Source: Gynuella sunshinyii YC6258
GTDB taxonomy: Bacteria; Pseudomonadota; Gammaproteobacteria; Pseudomonadales; Natronospirillaceae
Assembly (NCBI RefSeq): GCF_000940805.1
Contig: NZ_CP007142.1
Coordinates: 6,052,593-6,116,592, forward strand
DNA: 64,000 nucleotides
Direction of reading: 5' to 3'
Under the pieces are notes generated by a model. That model was not told the DNA's origin and ran no database searches. It worked only from the letters and a program-made list of their open reading frames with translations. This document shows positions 39,501 through 54,500 of this stretch, piece after piece (the first letter of the stretch is position 1; every line of letters begins with the position of its first letter). The position numbers and the translations under genes were made by a program.

Positions 39501-42500
39501 ATGAAGCCCCGCAAGGTGAGATTGAACAGGTGCTGGCTAACATCTGGCAGAATCTGCTCAGTATTGAACAGATTGGTCGTCAGGATCATTTCTTTGCCCT
39601 GGGCGGGCATTCCCTGATGGCAGTTCAACTGGCCGAACAGCTGCGCCGACAGGGCTATGCTCTGTCCGTCAGCGAGCTGTTCAAACGACCAACCCTGGCG
39701 GCACTGGCAGCCACATTGACCAACAGCACAACAACCGACCCTGTCGCGGCCAATCTTATTCACCCGGATTGCGACCAGATTACTCCGGCCATGCTGCCGC
39801 TGATTGAACTCACCCAGGCGCAGATCGATACCGTGGTCGCCACCGTGCCGGGCGGTGTCGGCAATGTCCAGGACATCTATCCGCTGGCACCATTGCAGAC
39901 CGGTATTCTGTTCCATCATATGCTGGAGCCGGTCGGTGATGCCTACATTACCCGTTCCATTCTGAGCTTTGAGCAGGAAGCCGGACTGGATAGCTTTGTC
40001 GATGCCTTACAGTCCGTCATTCAACGTCACGACATTCTGCGCACAGCAATCGTCTGGGAAGGTCTGGAAGAAGCGGCGCAGGTGGTCTGGCGCGAGGCAC
40101 TGATGCCAGTGGAAACCCTGTCTTTGGCAGCAGAAGACGTGGCCGAAGCCCTGCAACAGCATTTTGATCCGGCGCAGTTACAGATGAACATCAGTCAGGC
40201 ACCAATGATGCGGGCCTGCCGAACCTTTGATGCCGCCAATAACCGCTGGCTGCTGTGTCTGCTGCACCACCATCTGATCATGGATCACACCACCCTGGAA
40301 CTGCTGCTGGAAGAAGTTCAGGCACATCTTCAGAACCGTGCCGATCAACTACCAACGCCATTGCCGTTCCGACAGTTTGTCGCCCTTGCCCGTCAGCAGA
40401 CCCATCAACAGGCGCAACAGGATTATTTCCGGGAGCGACTGGGTGACCTGGATGAGCCCTGCGCACCGTTCGGGCTGCTCGATATTCAGGGGTGTGGTCA
40501 GAGCATTGAAGAATGCCACTTACCGGTTGAAAGCGAACTGGCGCAGCGTCTGCGGACACAATCACAGCAACACGGTGTGACCGTGGCCAGTCTGTTCCAT
40601 CTGGCCTGGGGACGAGTGGTTCAGGCCACCACCGGGCTCAACGATGTGGTTTTCGGCACCGTGTTATTCGGCCGTATGGCCGGCGGCGAAGGCGCGGACC
40701 GGGTGCTGGGCATGTTCCTGAACACCCTGCCGCTACGGCTGTCACTGGGCCTGGAAACCATTGAACAGGCGCTGCGCCAGACCCACAGCGGACTGGCCGA
40801 GCTGCTGAACCATGAACACGCTTCGCTGGCGGAAATCCAGCAATACAGCGGTATCGACCCACAGAGTCCGCTGTTTACCAGCCTGCTCAACTATCGTTAC
40901 GACGGCGGTAGTCAGCAGCTGGACACACCGGATCAGGCCGGCATCAACGGCATGAACATCCTGTTCAGCCAGGAGCGCACCAACTATCCGGTTAATATCT
41001 CAATCAATGACCATCGCGGTGTCGGTTTCAGTCTGGATGTCCAGGTCGATCAACGCATTGGTGCCGAACGGGTCGGTCACATGCTGCTGGCAGCGTTGAA
41101 CGCGCTGGCAGATGCACTGGCCCAAACACCGACGCAAGCCATCAATACCCTGCCCATTCTGCCAGAGGCTGAGCGACAGCAGGTGCTGTACGGCTTCAAC
41201 GAAACGACAGCGCAATACCCGGCGGATCAGTGCGTTCATGAACTGTTTGAACAACAGGCCGCGCAGTCACCGGATAACATCGCGGTCGTCTTCGAAGGAC
41301 AGTCACTGAGCTATAAAGAGCTGAATGACCAAGCCAACCGCCTGGCTCACTGGCTGATCGAACTCGGCGTCAAACCGGACCAGCGCGTTGCCATAGCGCT
41401 GGAACGCAGTTGTGAGCTGATCGTGGCCCTGCTGGCAACCTTGAAAGCCGGTGGTGCCTATGTACCGGTTGATCCGGGCTACGCCTCGGAACGACTGACT
41501 GACATGCTGGAAGACAGCGAACCGGTGGTACTGATCACCACCAGCACGGTACGCACCAAACTGACCGCCCTGACCACCACAGAACCGGCGCTGATCGAAC
41601 TGGACAGTGATGCCCAGCCATGGGCAACCTGCCCGGCTGACAATATCGCGCCCGCGTCGCTGGGTCTGACCCCAGGGCATCTGGCCTATGTCATCTACAC
41701 TTCCGGTTCCACCGGACGGCCCAAAGGCGCGATGATCGAACATCGCAGCCTGATGAACTACCTGCACTGGAGTCTGCAAACCTACCCGGACACCGCCGGT
41801 GACCGCATCCCGATGAACTCATCCATCGGCTTCGACGCCACCATTACCAGCGTCTTTGTGCCGATTCTGGTCGGTAAAACACTGTATATCGTCGATGATC
41901 AGGACGAAATCACGTCCCTGTACAGCGCCCTGGTCTGCGGCGAACCATTCAGCTTTATCAAGCTGACACCCTCTTATCTGGACGCCTTGAGCCGTCTGCT
42001 GAGCAGTGATCCGAACGGAGTCGACATCGCCGCTCTGCCCGGCTTGCAGCAATTTATTCTCGGGGGCGAAGCAGTGCTGGAACGCCATTTGAGTTTCTGG
42101 CGTCAGCATCGGCCTGATGTGCGCATAGTGAACGAATACGGCCCAACCGAAACCGTCGTCGGCTGCTGTATTCATACCTTGAACGGGCTTGACGATAACG
42201 CTATGGCCGGGGCCGTGTCGATCGGACGTCCGATCGCCAATACCCGGATGTATATTCTGGATGAACATCAGCAACCGGTGCCCATCGGCGTGACCGGTGA
42301 AATCTACATTGGCGGGGCCGGCGTTGCCCGCGGCTATCTGAACCGACCGGATCTGACCGCAGAGCGCTTTCTCGATGATCCGTTTGCCAACGAGTCTGGA
42401 GCACGCATGTACCGCACCGGTGATCTGGGCTGCTGGCAGGCTGACGGCACCATCGATTATCTGGGCCGGAACGACTTTCAGGTCAAAATCCGCGGCTTCC

Positions 42501-45500
42501 GCATTGAACCCGGTGAAGTCGAATCGGCATTACAGGCCTGCACCGGTGTTGATGAAGCAGCAGTCATCGCTCAACGCACCGATAGCGGCGATCACCGCCT
42601 GGTGGCCTATTACACCGTCTCGGACGAGAACCTTGCCATTGAGACACTGAAACAGCAGCTGAGCCAGCGTCTGCCTGATTTCATGGTGCCGTCAGCCTAT
42701 GTGCCATTGGTTCAGATTCCCCTCACCCGACATGGCAAGGTTGATCGCAAGGCACTGCCGGCACCCGATGACAGCGCCTTTGTCCGTAGCAGCTACGAGG
42801 CACCGCAGACCACAACCGAGCAGGCAATTGCTGCCATCTGGCAGGATCTGCTCGGCATCGAACGCGTCGGTCGCCAGGATCATTTCTTCGAATTGGGCGG
42901 CCATTCGCTGCTGGCCATCAAACTGATCGAACGCCTGCGCCGGGCCGGTTATGCGCTGGCCGTCAGCGAGTTGTTCAAACAGCCTAAACTGAGCGCCCTG
43001 GCGGCATCGCTGACAAGCAATACCACCACCGCGAATATTCCCGCCAACCGGATTCATGTCGACTGCAACCGGATCACCCCGGATATGCTGCCACTGGTTG
43101 AACTCACCCAGGCGCAGATCGATACCGTGGTCGCCACCGTGCCGGGCGGTGTCGGCAATGTCCAGGACATCTACCCGTTGGCCCCGTTGCAGACCGGTAT
43201 CCTGTTCCATCACCTGCTGAAACCCGTTGGCGATGCCTACATTAACCGCTCGATCCTCAGCTTTGACAACGAAGAGATATTGAATCAGTGTCTGACGGCC
43301 CTGCAATCGGTGATTCAGCGTCACGATATTCTGCGCACGGCAATCATCTGGGAAGGTCTGGATGAGGCAGTGCAGGTGGTCTGGCGCGAGGCGTTGATGC
43401 CGGTGGAAACCCTGTCTTTGGCAGCAGAAGACGTAGCCGAAGCCCTGCAACAGCATTTTGATCCGGCCCGCTTATCCATGAACATCGCTCAGGCACCGAT
43501 GATGCAGGCCTGTCGAACCTTTGATGCCGCCAATAACCGCTGGCTGCTGTGTCTGTTGCACCACCATCTGATCATGGATCACACCACCCTGGAACTGCTG
43601 CTGGAAGAGGTACAGGCGCATATTCAGGGCCAGGCAGATCAATTACCAACCCCATTGCCGTTCCGACAGTTTGTCGCCCTTGCCCGTCAGCAGACCCATC
43701 AACAGGCGCAACAGGATTATTTCCGGGAACGACTGGGTGACCTGGATGAGCCCTGCGCGCCGTTCGGGCTATTGGATATTCAAGGCAGCGGTCAGGGTGT
43801 CGATGAAGCTCACTTGCCGATTGATGACACGCTGGCGCAGCGACTGCGAGCACAGTCGCAACAACATGGCGTCAGCGTGGCCAGTCTGTTCCATCTGGCC
43901 TGGGGACGAGTGGTTCAGGCCACCACCGGGCTCGACGATGTGGTTTTCGGCACGGTGTTATTCGGTCGTATGGCTGGCGGTGAAGGGGCGGACCGGGTGC
44001 TCGGCATGTTCCTGAACACCCTGCCGTTGCGGCTGTCACTGGGCCAGGAAACCATTGAACAGGCACTGCACCAGACTCACGATGGCCTGGCCGAACTGTT
44101 GAATTTTGAGCACGCGTCGCTGGCGGAAATCCAGCAATGCAGCGGCGTCGATGCCCAAAGCCCGCTGTTCACCAGCCTGCTCAACTACCGTTACGACGGC
44201 GGCAGCCAACAGCTGGACACACCAGACCGGGCCGGTGTCAAAGGTATGAATATCCTGTTCAGCCAGGAACGCTCCAACTACCCGGTCGATCTTTCCGTCA
44301 ATGACCACGGCGGCAAACATTTCAGCCTCGATATTCAGGTCGATCCGCGCATAGGTGCCGCACGGGTCGGTCAGATGCTGCTGACCGCATTAAACGCGCT
44401 GGCGGATGCACTGGCACAGACACCGACGCAAGCCATCAATACCCTGCCCGTTCTGCCGGAGTCCGAGCGACAGCAGCTGCTGTACGGTTTCAATGCCACC
44501 CATACCGACTTCCCATCGGGTCTGTGTGTGCATGAGCTGATTGAACAGCAATCCAAACGGCGACCAGACGCCACTGCGGTGGTGTTCGAAGACCAGTCGC
44601 TGAGCTATGGCGAACTGAACCGGCAAGCCAACCGTCTGGCGCACCGGCTGATGGAGCTCGGCGTAAAACCGGACCAGCGCGTTGCCATTGCGCTGGAACG
44701 CAGCTGTGAGCTGATTGTGGCGCTGTTGGCAACCCTGAAAGCCGGTGGTGCCTATGTGCCGCTGGATATCACCTACCCACCGGAACGCCTGGGCTACATG
44801 CTGACCGACAGTGCCCCTGCGGCACTGCTGACCACATCAGCCCTGCGCAGTCAGCTGAGCTGGCTGTCGGCTGACAATACGGCAGCCCGGACCGTCATCG
44901 AACTGGACCGTTTCTCAGCAACAGCGTACTCAAGTGACAATATCACCACCGCGACACTGGGTCTGACCCCGGCGCATCTGGCCTACGTCATCTACACCTC
45001 CGGCTCCACCGGGCAACCGAAAGGCGTGATGATTGAGCATCATCATGTTGCGCACCTGGCCATGTCTCAAGCGCAATACTGCGCACTGACCGAGCACGAC
45101 CGCATTGTGCAGTTCGCGAATATCGGCTTTGACTATTCCGTGGCCGATATTTTCGGAGCATTGTGCTGCGGTGCGGCGCTGGTGCTGCGCACAGATGACT
45201 GGATCAACAGCGAGGAAACGTTCTGGCAATACTGCCGCGACTACCAGATTACCTACGCGGATATTCCCACTCAGTTCTGGAAACAACTGTGTCATGCCGG
45301 GCTGCCGTTGCCGGAGACCTTGAGAATTGTCTGTACCGGGGGAGAAGCCATGCCGGAAGCCTCTGTGCAGAGCTGGTTCCAGCACTATCCTGAAGGCCCG
45401 ATGCTGGTCAACTTCTACGGCCCGACCGAGGCAACGGTGAACACCACAGCGCTACGCTTGCAGCCGCAGAATACAGCGGTTTCCATCGGTCAACCGCTGG

Positions 45501-48500
45501 CCAACATGGCCATCTACATTCTTGATCCGGCCGGACATTCGGTGCCAATGGGTGTGGAAGGCGAACTCTATATCGGCGGCGTACAGGTGGCACGAGGCTA
45601 TCTGAACAAGCCGGAAATGACCGCCGAACGCTTCCTGGATGACCCGTTTTCAGCCACACCGGGCGCGCGCATGTACCGCACCGGCGACCTGGGCCGCTGG
45701 CAGGCCGACGGTCACATCGAATACCTGGGTCGTAACGACGATCAGGTCAAAATTCGCGGTTTCCGGGTTGAACCCGGTGAAATTGAAACCTGTCTGCGGG
45801 CACAAACCGGCGTGACCGACACCGTGGTCATGGCCCGACGCCGCCCGAATGGTGAGCAGCATCTGATCGCCTGGTATGTCGGCAACGCCACTGCCGAAAC
45901 ACTGCGCGCCCATGTGACAGCACACCTGCCGGCCTACATGGTGCCGGCCGCCTATGTGCAGATGCATGCACTGCCGCTGACCCCGAACGGTAAAGTCAAT
46001 CGCAAAGCCTTGCCTTCCCCCGACGACAACGCCTTTGTACGCACCGAATACGAAGCCCCCCAAGGTGAGATTGAACCGTTACTCGCCACTCTCTGGCAGG
46101 ATCTGCTCGGCATCGAGCGGGTCGGTCGGCAGGATCATTTCTTTGAACTCGGTGGTCATTCCCTGCTGGCGATCAAACTCATCGAACGTCTGCGCCGGGC
46201 CGGTTATACCCTGGCCGTCAGTGAGCTGTTCAAACAACCGACTCTGGCAGCACTGGCGGCAACACTGACCGATAACGACTCAACCACGACTGTCCCGGCC
46301 AACCGGATTCAGGCCGACAGTAAACACATCACCCCGGACATGCTGCCGCTGGTGGCACTGACTCAGGATCAGATCGATGCCGTGGTTGCTACCGCGCCCG
46401 GCGGTGCCCGTAACGTTCAGGACATCTATCCGCTGGCACCGTTGCAGGCAGGTATTCTGTTCCATCATCTGCTGAAACCGGTCGGTGATGCCTATATCTC
46501 CCCGATCATGCTGAGTTTCAACGATGAACATCGATTGACGGAATTTCTCGGCGTGCTGCAGCGCGTCATTAATCGTCACGACATTCTGCGCACGGCCGTG
46601 GTCTGGGACGGCCTGGATGAAGCCGTTCAGGTGGTCTGGCGTGAGGCATTGATGCCGGTGGAAACCCTGTCTTTTGAAACCGCCGACGTGGCCGCTGCCC
46701 TGCAACAGCATCTTGATCCGACACAGTTGCAGATGAACATCGCTCAGGCACCGATGATGCAGGCGTATCAAACCTTTGATGCCGCCAACCATCGTTGGCT
46801 ACTGTGCCTGCTGCACCACCATCTGATCATGGATCACACCACCCTGGAATTGTTGCTCGAAGAAGTTCAGGCGCACCTTCAGAACCGTGCCGATCAACTC
46901 CCGGCTCCACTGCCGTTTCGACAATTTGTGGCTCTCGCTCGTCAACAGACGAACACACCGGCTCAGGAAACATTCTTTAAAGCCCAACTCAGCGACATTG
47001 ACGAACCCTGTGCGCCGTTTGGATTACTCGATATTCAGGGTGATGGTCAGAGCATTGAAGAATGCCACCTGCCTTTAACTCTCCAACTGGCACAGCAATT
47101 ACGTACCCAGTCGCAACAACATGGCGTCAGCGTCACCAGCCTGTTCCATCTGGCCTGGGGCCGGGTGCTACAGGCCACTACCGGGCACGACGATGTGGTC
47201 TTCGGCACCGTGCTGTTCGGCCGTATGGCCGGCGGGGAAGGCGCGGATCGGGTGCTCGGCATGTTCCTGAACACCCTGCCACTACGACTGTCCCTGGGTC
47301 AGGTCAGTGTCGAACAGGCTCTGCACCAGACTCACAACAGCCTGGCCGGGCTGCTGAACCATGAACACGCGTCACTGGCCGAGGTGCAGCAATACAGCGG
47401 TGTGGATGCCCAGAGTCCGCTGTTCACCAGTCTGCTGAACTACCGCTATAACGGCGGCAGCGAGCAGACCGATGTACAGGTGCAACTGGAAGGCATTGAA
47501 CTGCTGTTCAGTCAGGAACGCACCAACTACCCGGTCAATGTCTCCATTAATGATCAGGGTTCAGACGGCTTTAGCCTGGATATCCAGGTCGATAAACGCC
47601 TTGGAGCGGAACGGATCGGCGAGATGATGCGGACGACCCTGTCTGAACTGGTCGATGCACTGGAGCAAACCCCGGCACAGACCATCAGCGATCTGACCGT
47701 ACTGCCGGACGCTGAGCGCCAGCAGGTGCTCTATGACTTCAATGACACCGCTGTAGCAATGCCGACAGCTCACTGCATCCATCAGCAATTTGAACAACAG
47801 GCCGCACGGCAACCGAACGCTATCGCCGTCGTCTTCGAAGGACAGTCACTGAGTTATGGCGAACTGAACCAACAGGCTAACCAACTGGCCCACTGGCTGA
47901 TCGAACTCGGTGTCAAACCCGATCAACGGGTCGCCATTGCGCTGGAGCGCAGTTGCGAGCTGATCGTCGCCATACTGGCCACCTTAAAAGCCGGCGGGGC
48001 TTATGTGCCCCTTGATCCGGGTTATCCGCAGGAGCGTCTGGCTTACATGCTGGCGGACAGTGAACCGGTCGTCCTGATCACGACCAGTGTTCTGCATGCG
48101 AAAGTACCCACCGAGCGCCCGGTTATTGATCTGGACGATCCGGCCCAACCCTGGGCCACCTGCCCGACCGATAATATCGATCCAGCGGTACTGGGCCTGA
48201 CGCCTTCGCATCTGGCCTATGTGATTTACACCTCCGGCTCCACCGGGCAGCCCAAAGGCGTACTGATCGAGCATGACAGCGTGGTCAATCTCTGGGTCGG
48301 TCTGGAACAGGCCGTGTATGGTTCGGCTGCTCTGCAACGCGTCAGTCTCAATGCCTCACCGGCTTTTGATGCCTCCGTGCAGCAGCTGGTGCAACTGGCT
48401 TCGGGTCGAATGTTGGTGATCGTGCCGGAGACCATCCGTCAGAACGGCGAACAGCTGCGCGACTGGATCGATCAGCAGGCCCTGGATGTGTTTGATTGCA

Positions 48501-51500
48501 CCCCGTCACAGCTGGCGTTGTTGATGGCCGCCGGACCGTTGCCGGACTCTCTGCGCTCGGTGCTGATCGGCGGTGAAACCATCAGCCCGGCACAGTGGCG
48601 AACCCTGGCAGCGCTCGATGGCATCGCATTCCATAATGTCTACGGCCCCACCGAAAGTACTGTGGACTGCACCCATACGCGGATCACACAACAGGCTGCT
48701 CAACCACACATTGGCCGGGCCATGGCAAACCGTCGCGTGTATCTGCTGGACGCCCATCAGCAACCCGTGCCGGTCGGTGTGACCGGTGAGCTTTATATCG
48801 CTGGTGTCGGGGTCGCGCGTGGCTACCTGAACCAGCCGGCACTGACCGCCGAACGCTTCCTCGATGATCCGTTCTCGGCAGCACCCGCTGCCCACATGTA
48901 CCGCAGCGGTGACCTCGGTCGCTGGCTGGCCGACGGAACCATTGAGTATCTGGGGCGTAATGACGATCAGGTCAAGCTGCGTGGTTTCCGTATCGAACTC
49001 GGTGAAATCGCTGCGGCCCTGACCGCCTGCGCCGGCGTCAAAAACGCGGTGGTTGTGGTCAGCCTGAATCAACAGTTGCTGGCGTATGTCGTACTGGACG
49101 ATGGCGACACGGAGATCAGTGATCTGAAAACCCGACTGGCCCAGCGTCTGCCGGCCCATATGGTGCCATCGGCCTATGTCGCTCTGGAGCAGATTCCGCT
49201 GACCCAAAACGGCAAGGTCGACCGCAGAGCCTTACCAACCCCTGATGACAGTGCCTTTGCGCGCAGTGAATACGAAGCCCCGCAAGGGAAGCTGGAACAA
49301 GCGTTGGCGCAGATCTGGCAGGATCTTCTGGGTATCGAACGTGTGGGTCGGCAGGATCATTTCTTTGAACTGGGCGGTCATTCCCTGCTGGCCGTGCGGC
49401 TGGTCTCGCATATCCGTTCCAGATTGAACCGGGAACTGCCGCTGGCCCGGCTGTTTGAACGCCCCATCCTCAAAGATCTGGCCGCCACTCTGCAAGACGC
49501 CGAACAACAAACCCTCAGTGCCATCGAACCTCTGGGCGACGGCGTCACACCGCCGCTGTCGCTGGCACAACAACGACTCTGGTTTCTGACCCGGATCGAT
49601 CCGGCCGCCAGTGCCGCCTATGTTATTCACGGCAGCGTTCGGCTTCACGGTCGGTTGAATAAAACCGCGCTGACACAGGCGCTGAATCGCATCATGGCCC
49701 GCCATGCACCGCTGCGGACCCGCTTTGAGTCCGTGCAGGGAGAAGCCGTGCAGGTCATTGCACCCGCAGGCGCTCAAGCCTTTCCGCTCACGGAGCTGAC
49801 CTGGACGCCCGGCGAGAAACAGCCGCTACTGGCACCGCAGTTTGACCTCAGCACCGGACCGTTGGTGCAGGGACAGCTGGTGCAGATGGATGATCAGACC
49901 CATGACCTGCAAATCGCATTGCATCACATCATTGCCGATGGCTGGTCGATCAGTCTGTTTATTGAAGAGCTCAGTGCCCTGTACACCGCCTTCCATGCCG
50001 GTCAGCCTGATCCGTTACCCTCTCTGCGCATCAGCTATGGCGATTACGCCGCCTGGCAACAGCAGCATCAGCAAGGTGAGGTGCTGCAAGGTCAGCAACA
50101 GTATTGGATTGAGCATCTGAACGGAGCACCGGACTGTCTGACACTGCCCACGGATCGTCCGCGACCCGAGAATCAAAACTATGACGGTGCGACGGTCGAG
50201 TTCACCCTGGCACCTGAGTTAAGCCACGGGCTAAAAGCGTTGAGTCAGCGTCACGGCACCACCTTGTTTATGACCCTGCTGGGGGCCTGGGCTACCTTGC
50301 TGAGCCGACTGTCCGGGCAGGATACGGTGGTCATTGGCACCCCGGTGGCCGGTCGTACCCGCACTGAGCTGGAAGGGTTGATCGGCATGTTCGTCAACAC
50401 CCTGCCGCTGCACATCGATCTGTCGACTCAACCGGACATCCACACCTTGCTGGCGCAGGTCAAAGACACGGTGATTTCAGCACAGGCTCATCAGGATCTT
50501 CCGTTCGAGCAGATTGTCGAAGCCGTGGCTCCAACCCGCAGTCTGGCCCACAGCCCGATCTTCCAGGTGATGTTCAGTGTCCAGAACACGCCGTCCGCCA
50601 CGCTACGCATGGCCGATCTGACACTGACACCGATACCCGCCACCAATCATACTGCCCAGTTTGATCTGAGCCTGGACATAGCCGAAAGCGACGAAGGTTT
50701 GAATGGTCAATTGAACTACGCCACTGCGCTGTTTGACGCCGAGACCATGGAACGTCATCTGGCCCATTGGCAAAGGCTGTTGCGTGGCATGGTGGCCGAC
50801 AGCCAGCAGCCGGTCACACAGATACCGCTGTTGTCTGAGTTCGAGCGCCAGCAGGTGCTCTATGACTTCAATGACACCGCTGTAGCAATGCCGACAGCTC
50901 ATTGCATCCATCAGCAATTTGAACAACAGGCCGCACGGCAACCGGACGCTATCGCCGTCGTCTTCGAAGGACAGTCACTGAGCTATAGCGAACTGAATGC
51001 TCGCGCCAATCAGCTCGCCCACTGGCTGATCGAACTCGGTGTTCGCCCCGATCAACGGGTCGCCATTGCGCTGGAGCGCAGTTGTGAGCTGATCGTGGCC
51101 ATACTGGCTACTCTGAAAGCCGGCGGCGCTTATGTGCCGTTGGATATCAGCTACCCGCAGGAGCGTCTGGCTTACATGCTGGCGGACAGCGAGCCGGTTG
51201 CACTGCTGACCACATCCGCGCTGCGCATCCGGATGGCCTTTCCGGTCACAAAAGACGAAGCAACCGGCCCGGCGCTCATCGAGCTGGATGTCACAGACCA
51301 ACCTTGGCAACAACACCCGCAGACCGATATCGCCCCCGCAACACTGGGCCTGACTCCACATCATCTGGCCTATGTGATTTATACCTCTGGTTCTACCGGA
51401 AAGCCCAAGGGCGTGATGATAGAACACCGTCACGTCAGCCATCTGGCCATGTCTCAGCAGCAGTTCTGTGGGTTGAGCGAAAATGATCGCGTCGTTCAGT

Positions 51501-54500
51501 TTGCCAATATCGGCTTTGACTATTCCGTAGCGGATATTTTCGGAGCACTGGGCAGCGGTGCCTCCCTGGTGCTACGCACGGATGACTGGATCAGCAGTGA
51601 GGAAACATTCTGGCAATACTGCCGTGAAAACCAGATTACCTATGCAGATATCCCCACCCAGTTCTGGAAGCAGCTATGCCATGCCGGGTTACCGTTGCCG
51701 GAGACCTTGAGAATAGTCTGTACCGGTGGAGAAGCCATACCGGAAGCCTCTGTACAGAGCTGGTTCCGGAACTACCCCAACGGCCCGGTACTGGTCAATT
51801 TTTATGGTCCGACCGAAGCCACCGTGAACGCCACCGCACTGCGGCTGAGAGCAACGGACGTGCAATCCGTCTCAATCGGACAGCCACTCGCCAATACCGC
51901 AATCTACATTCTGGATCCATCGGGTCAACCCCTGCCGATTGGTGTAGCAGGTGAACTCTATATCGGTGGCGTACAGGTCGCCCGAGGTTATTTGAACCGA
52001 TCGGATCTGACTGCCGAACGTTTCCTGGATGATCCGTTTTCAACCACACCGGGCGCACGCATGTACCGCACCGGTGATCTGGCCCGCTGGCGCGCTGATG
52101 GGCGTATCGAGTATCTGGGCCGCAACGACGATCAGGTCAAAATCCGGGGGTTCCGGGTCGAGTTGGCTGAAATTGAAACCTGCCTGCGCGCAAACGCTGA
52201 TGTCAGCGACGCCATTGTCATGGCCCGGTCAGATCAGAACGGTCATTTACGACTGATCGCGTGGTACGTCGGCAACGCAGACAGTAGCCTGTTACGGACG
52301 CATGCAGCAACTCACCTGCCGGATTACATGGTTCCGGTCGCCTACGTGCAAATCGATACACTGCCGCTGACCCCGAATGGCAAAGTCGACCGCAAGGCCC
52401 TGCCGGATGCAGATGAAAGTGCATTCTCCCGCAGCCACTATGAAGCGCCACAAGGCGACGTCGAACAAGCTTTGGCAACCATCTGGCAGGACCTGCTGGG
52501 TATTGAACGTATTGGCCGTCAGGATCAGTTTTTTGCGTTGGGCGGTCATTCTTTACTGGCCATCAAGCTGGCCGAACAACTGCGCCTGCGGGGCTATGCC
52601 CTGGCGGTCAGCGAACTGTTCAGACAACCGACTCTGGCGGCTCTGGCGGCAACACTGACTGATCACGCCCCTGGCGCGACTGTCCCGGCCAACCGGATTC
52701 AGGCCGACAGTGAACACATCAGCCCGGACATGCTGCCGCTGGTGGAACTGACTCAGGATCAGATCGATGCGGTGGTCGCCACCGTGCCCGGCGGTGCCCG
52801 CAATGTGCAGGATATCTACCCGCTGGCACCGTTGCAGGCCGGTATTCTGTTCCATCATCTGCTGAAGCCGGTCGGTGATGCCTACATCACCCGGTCAATC
52901 CTGAGCTTTGCCAATGAAACGGCCTTGAATGACTTCATCTGCGCATTGCAGGCGGTGATTCAGCGCCACGACATTCTGCGTACCGGAATTGTCTGGGAAG
53001 GTCTGGATGAGGCCGTTCAGGTAGTCTGGCGCGAAGCACGGATGCCAGTAGAAACTCTGGTGTTCGAATCTGACGATGTCGCAGCCACACTGCACCAGAC
53101 ATTCAACCCGGCCCGGTTATCCATGAACATTGCTCAGGCACCAATGATGATGGCCTGCCAGACCTTTGATGCCGCCAACCATCGCTGGTTGCTTTGCCTG
53201 CTGCACCACCATTTGATCATGGATCACACCACCCTCGAACTGCTGCTCGAAGAAGTACAGGCCCATCTTCTGGGCCAGGCTGATCAGTTACCGACGCCTC
53301 TGCCATTCCGGCAATTCGTCGCCCTTGCCCGTCAGCAGCATGATCCACTGGCACAGCAGGCCTATTTCCGGAGACAGCTGGCTGATATTGATGAACCCTG
53401 CGCACCATTTGGACTTCTGGACACCCAGGGTAATGGTGAAACGATAGAGGAGTACTACCTGCCGCTGTCAGATACACTGACACAACGGCTGCGAACACTG
53501 GCGCAGCAACATGGCGTCAGCCTCGCCAGCCTGTTCCATCTGGCCTGGGGCCGTGTGGTTCAAGGGACAACGGGGCGGAACGAGGCAGTCTTTGGCACCG
53601 TGCTGTTCGGCCGTATGGCCGGCGGGGAAGGGGCAGACCGGGTGCTGGGCATGTTCCTGAACACCCTGCCGCTACGGCTGTCCCTGGCTCAAACCAGCGT
53701 CGAGCAAGCGTTACAACAGACCCATGATGCACTGGCTGAACTGCTGATCCATGAACATGCCTCACTGGCGGAAGCACAGCAATACAGCGGTGTGAAAGCG
53801 CAAAGTCCGCTGTTTACCAGTCTGCTGAACTATCGCCATGACGGCGGCAGTGAGCAGCTCGGTGCGCAGATATCCATATCGGAAACAGAGCTGCTCTCCA
53901 ATCAGGAGCGCACCAACTATCCGATTACCATGTCAATCAACGATCATCGCGAACAGGGCTTGAGTCTGGACATCCATGCAGATCAACGCATCGGTGCCGA
54001 ACGCACAGGTCAGCTAATGTTGACGGTACTGACTGAACTGACAACTGCGCTGGAGCAGTCGCCTGGACAGCCATTACATTGCTTGTCAATGCTGCCGGAA
54101 GCCGAGCGACAACAGCTGCTGTACGATTTTAATAACACCGCGACAGAATACCCAACCAATATCTGTGTGCATGAACGGTTCGAACAACAGGCCGCACAGC
54201 ATCCTGACCACATTGCCCTGATCTTTGAAGATCAATCCCTGAGCTATGGCGAACTGAACATTCGCGCCAACCGGCTCGCTCACTACCTGCGCGGGCTGGG
54301 TATCCGCGCCGATGACCGGGTGGCGATCTGTACTGAACGCAACCTGGAGATGATCATCTGCGTGCTGGCCACACTGAAAGCCGGGGCGGCCTGTGTACCG
54401 CTGGATCCGGAATATCCCGATACCCGCCTTGCGTTTATGGTCAAGGACAGCGCCCCTGGCGTTATTCTGGTTGATCATCATGGACAGACCGCGTTAGCCA

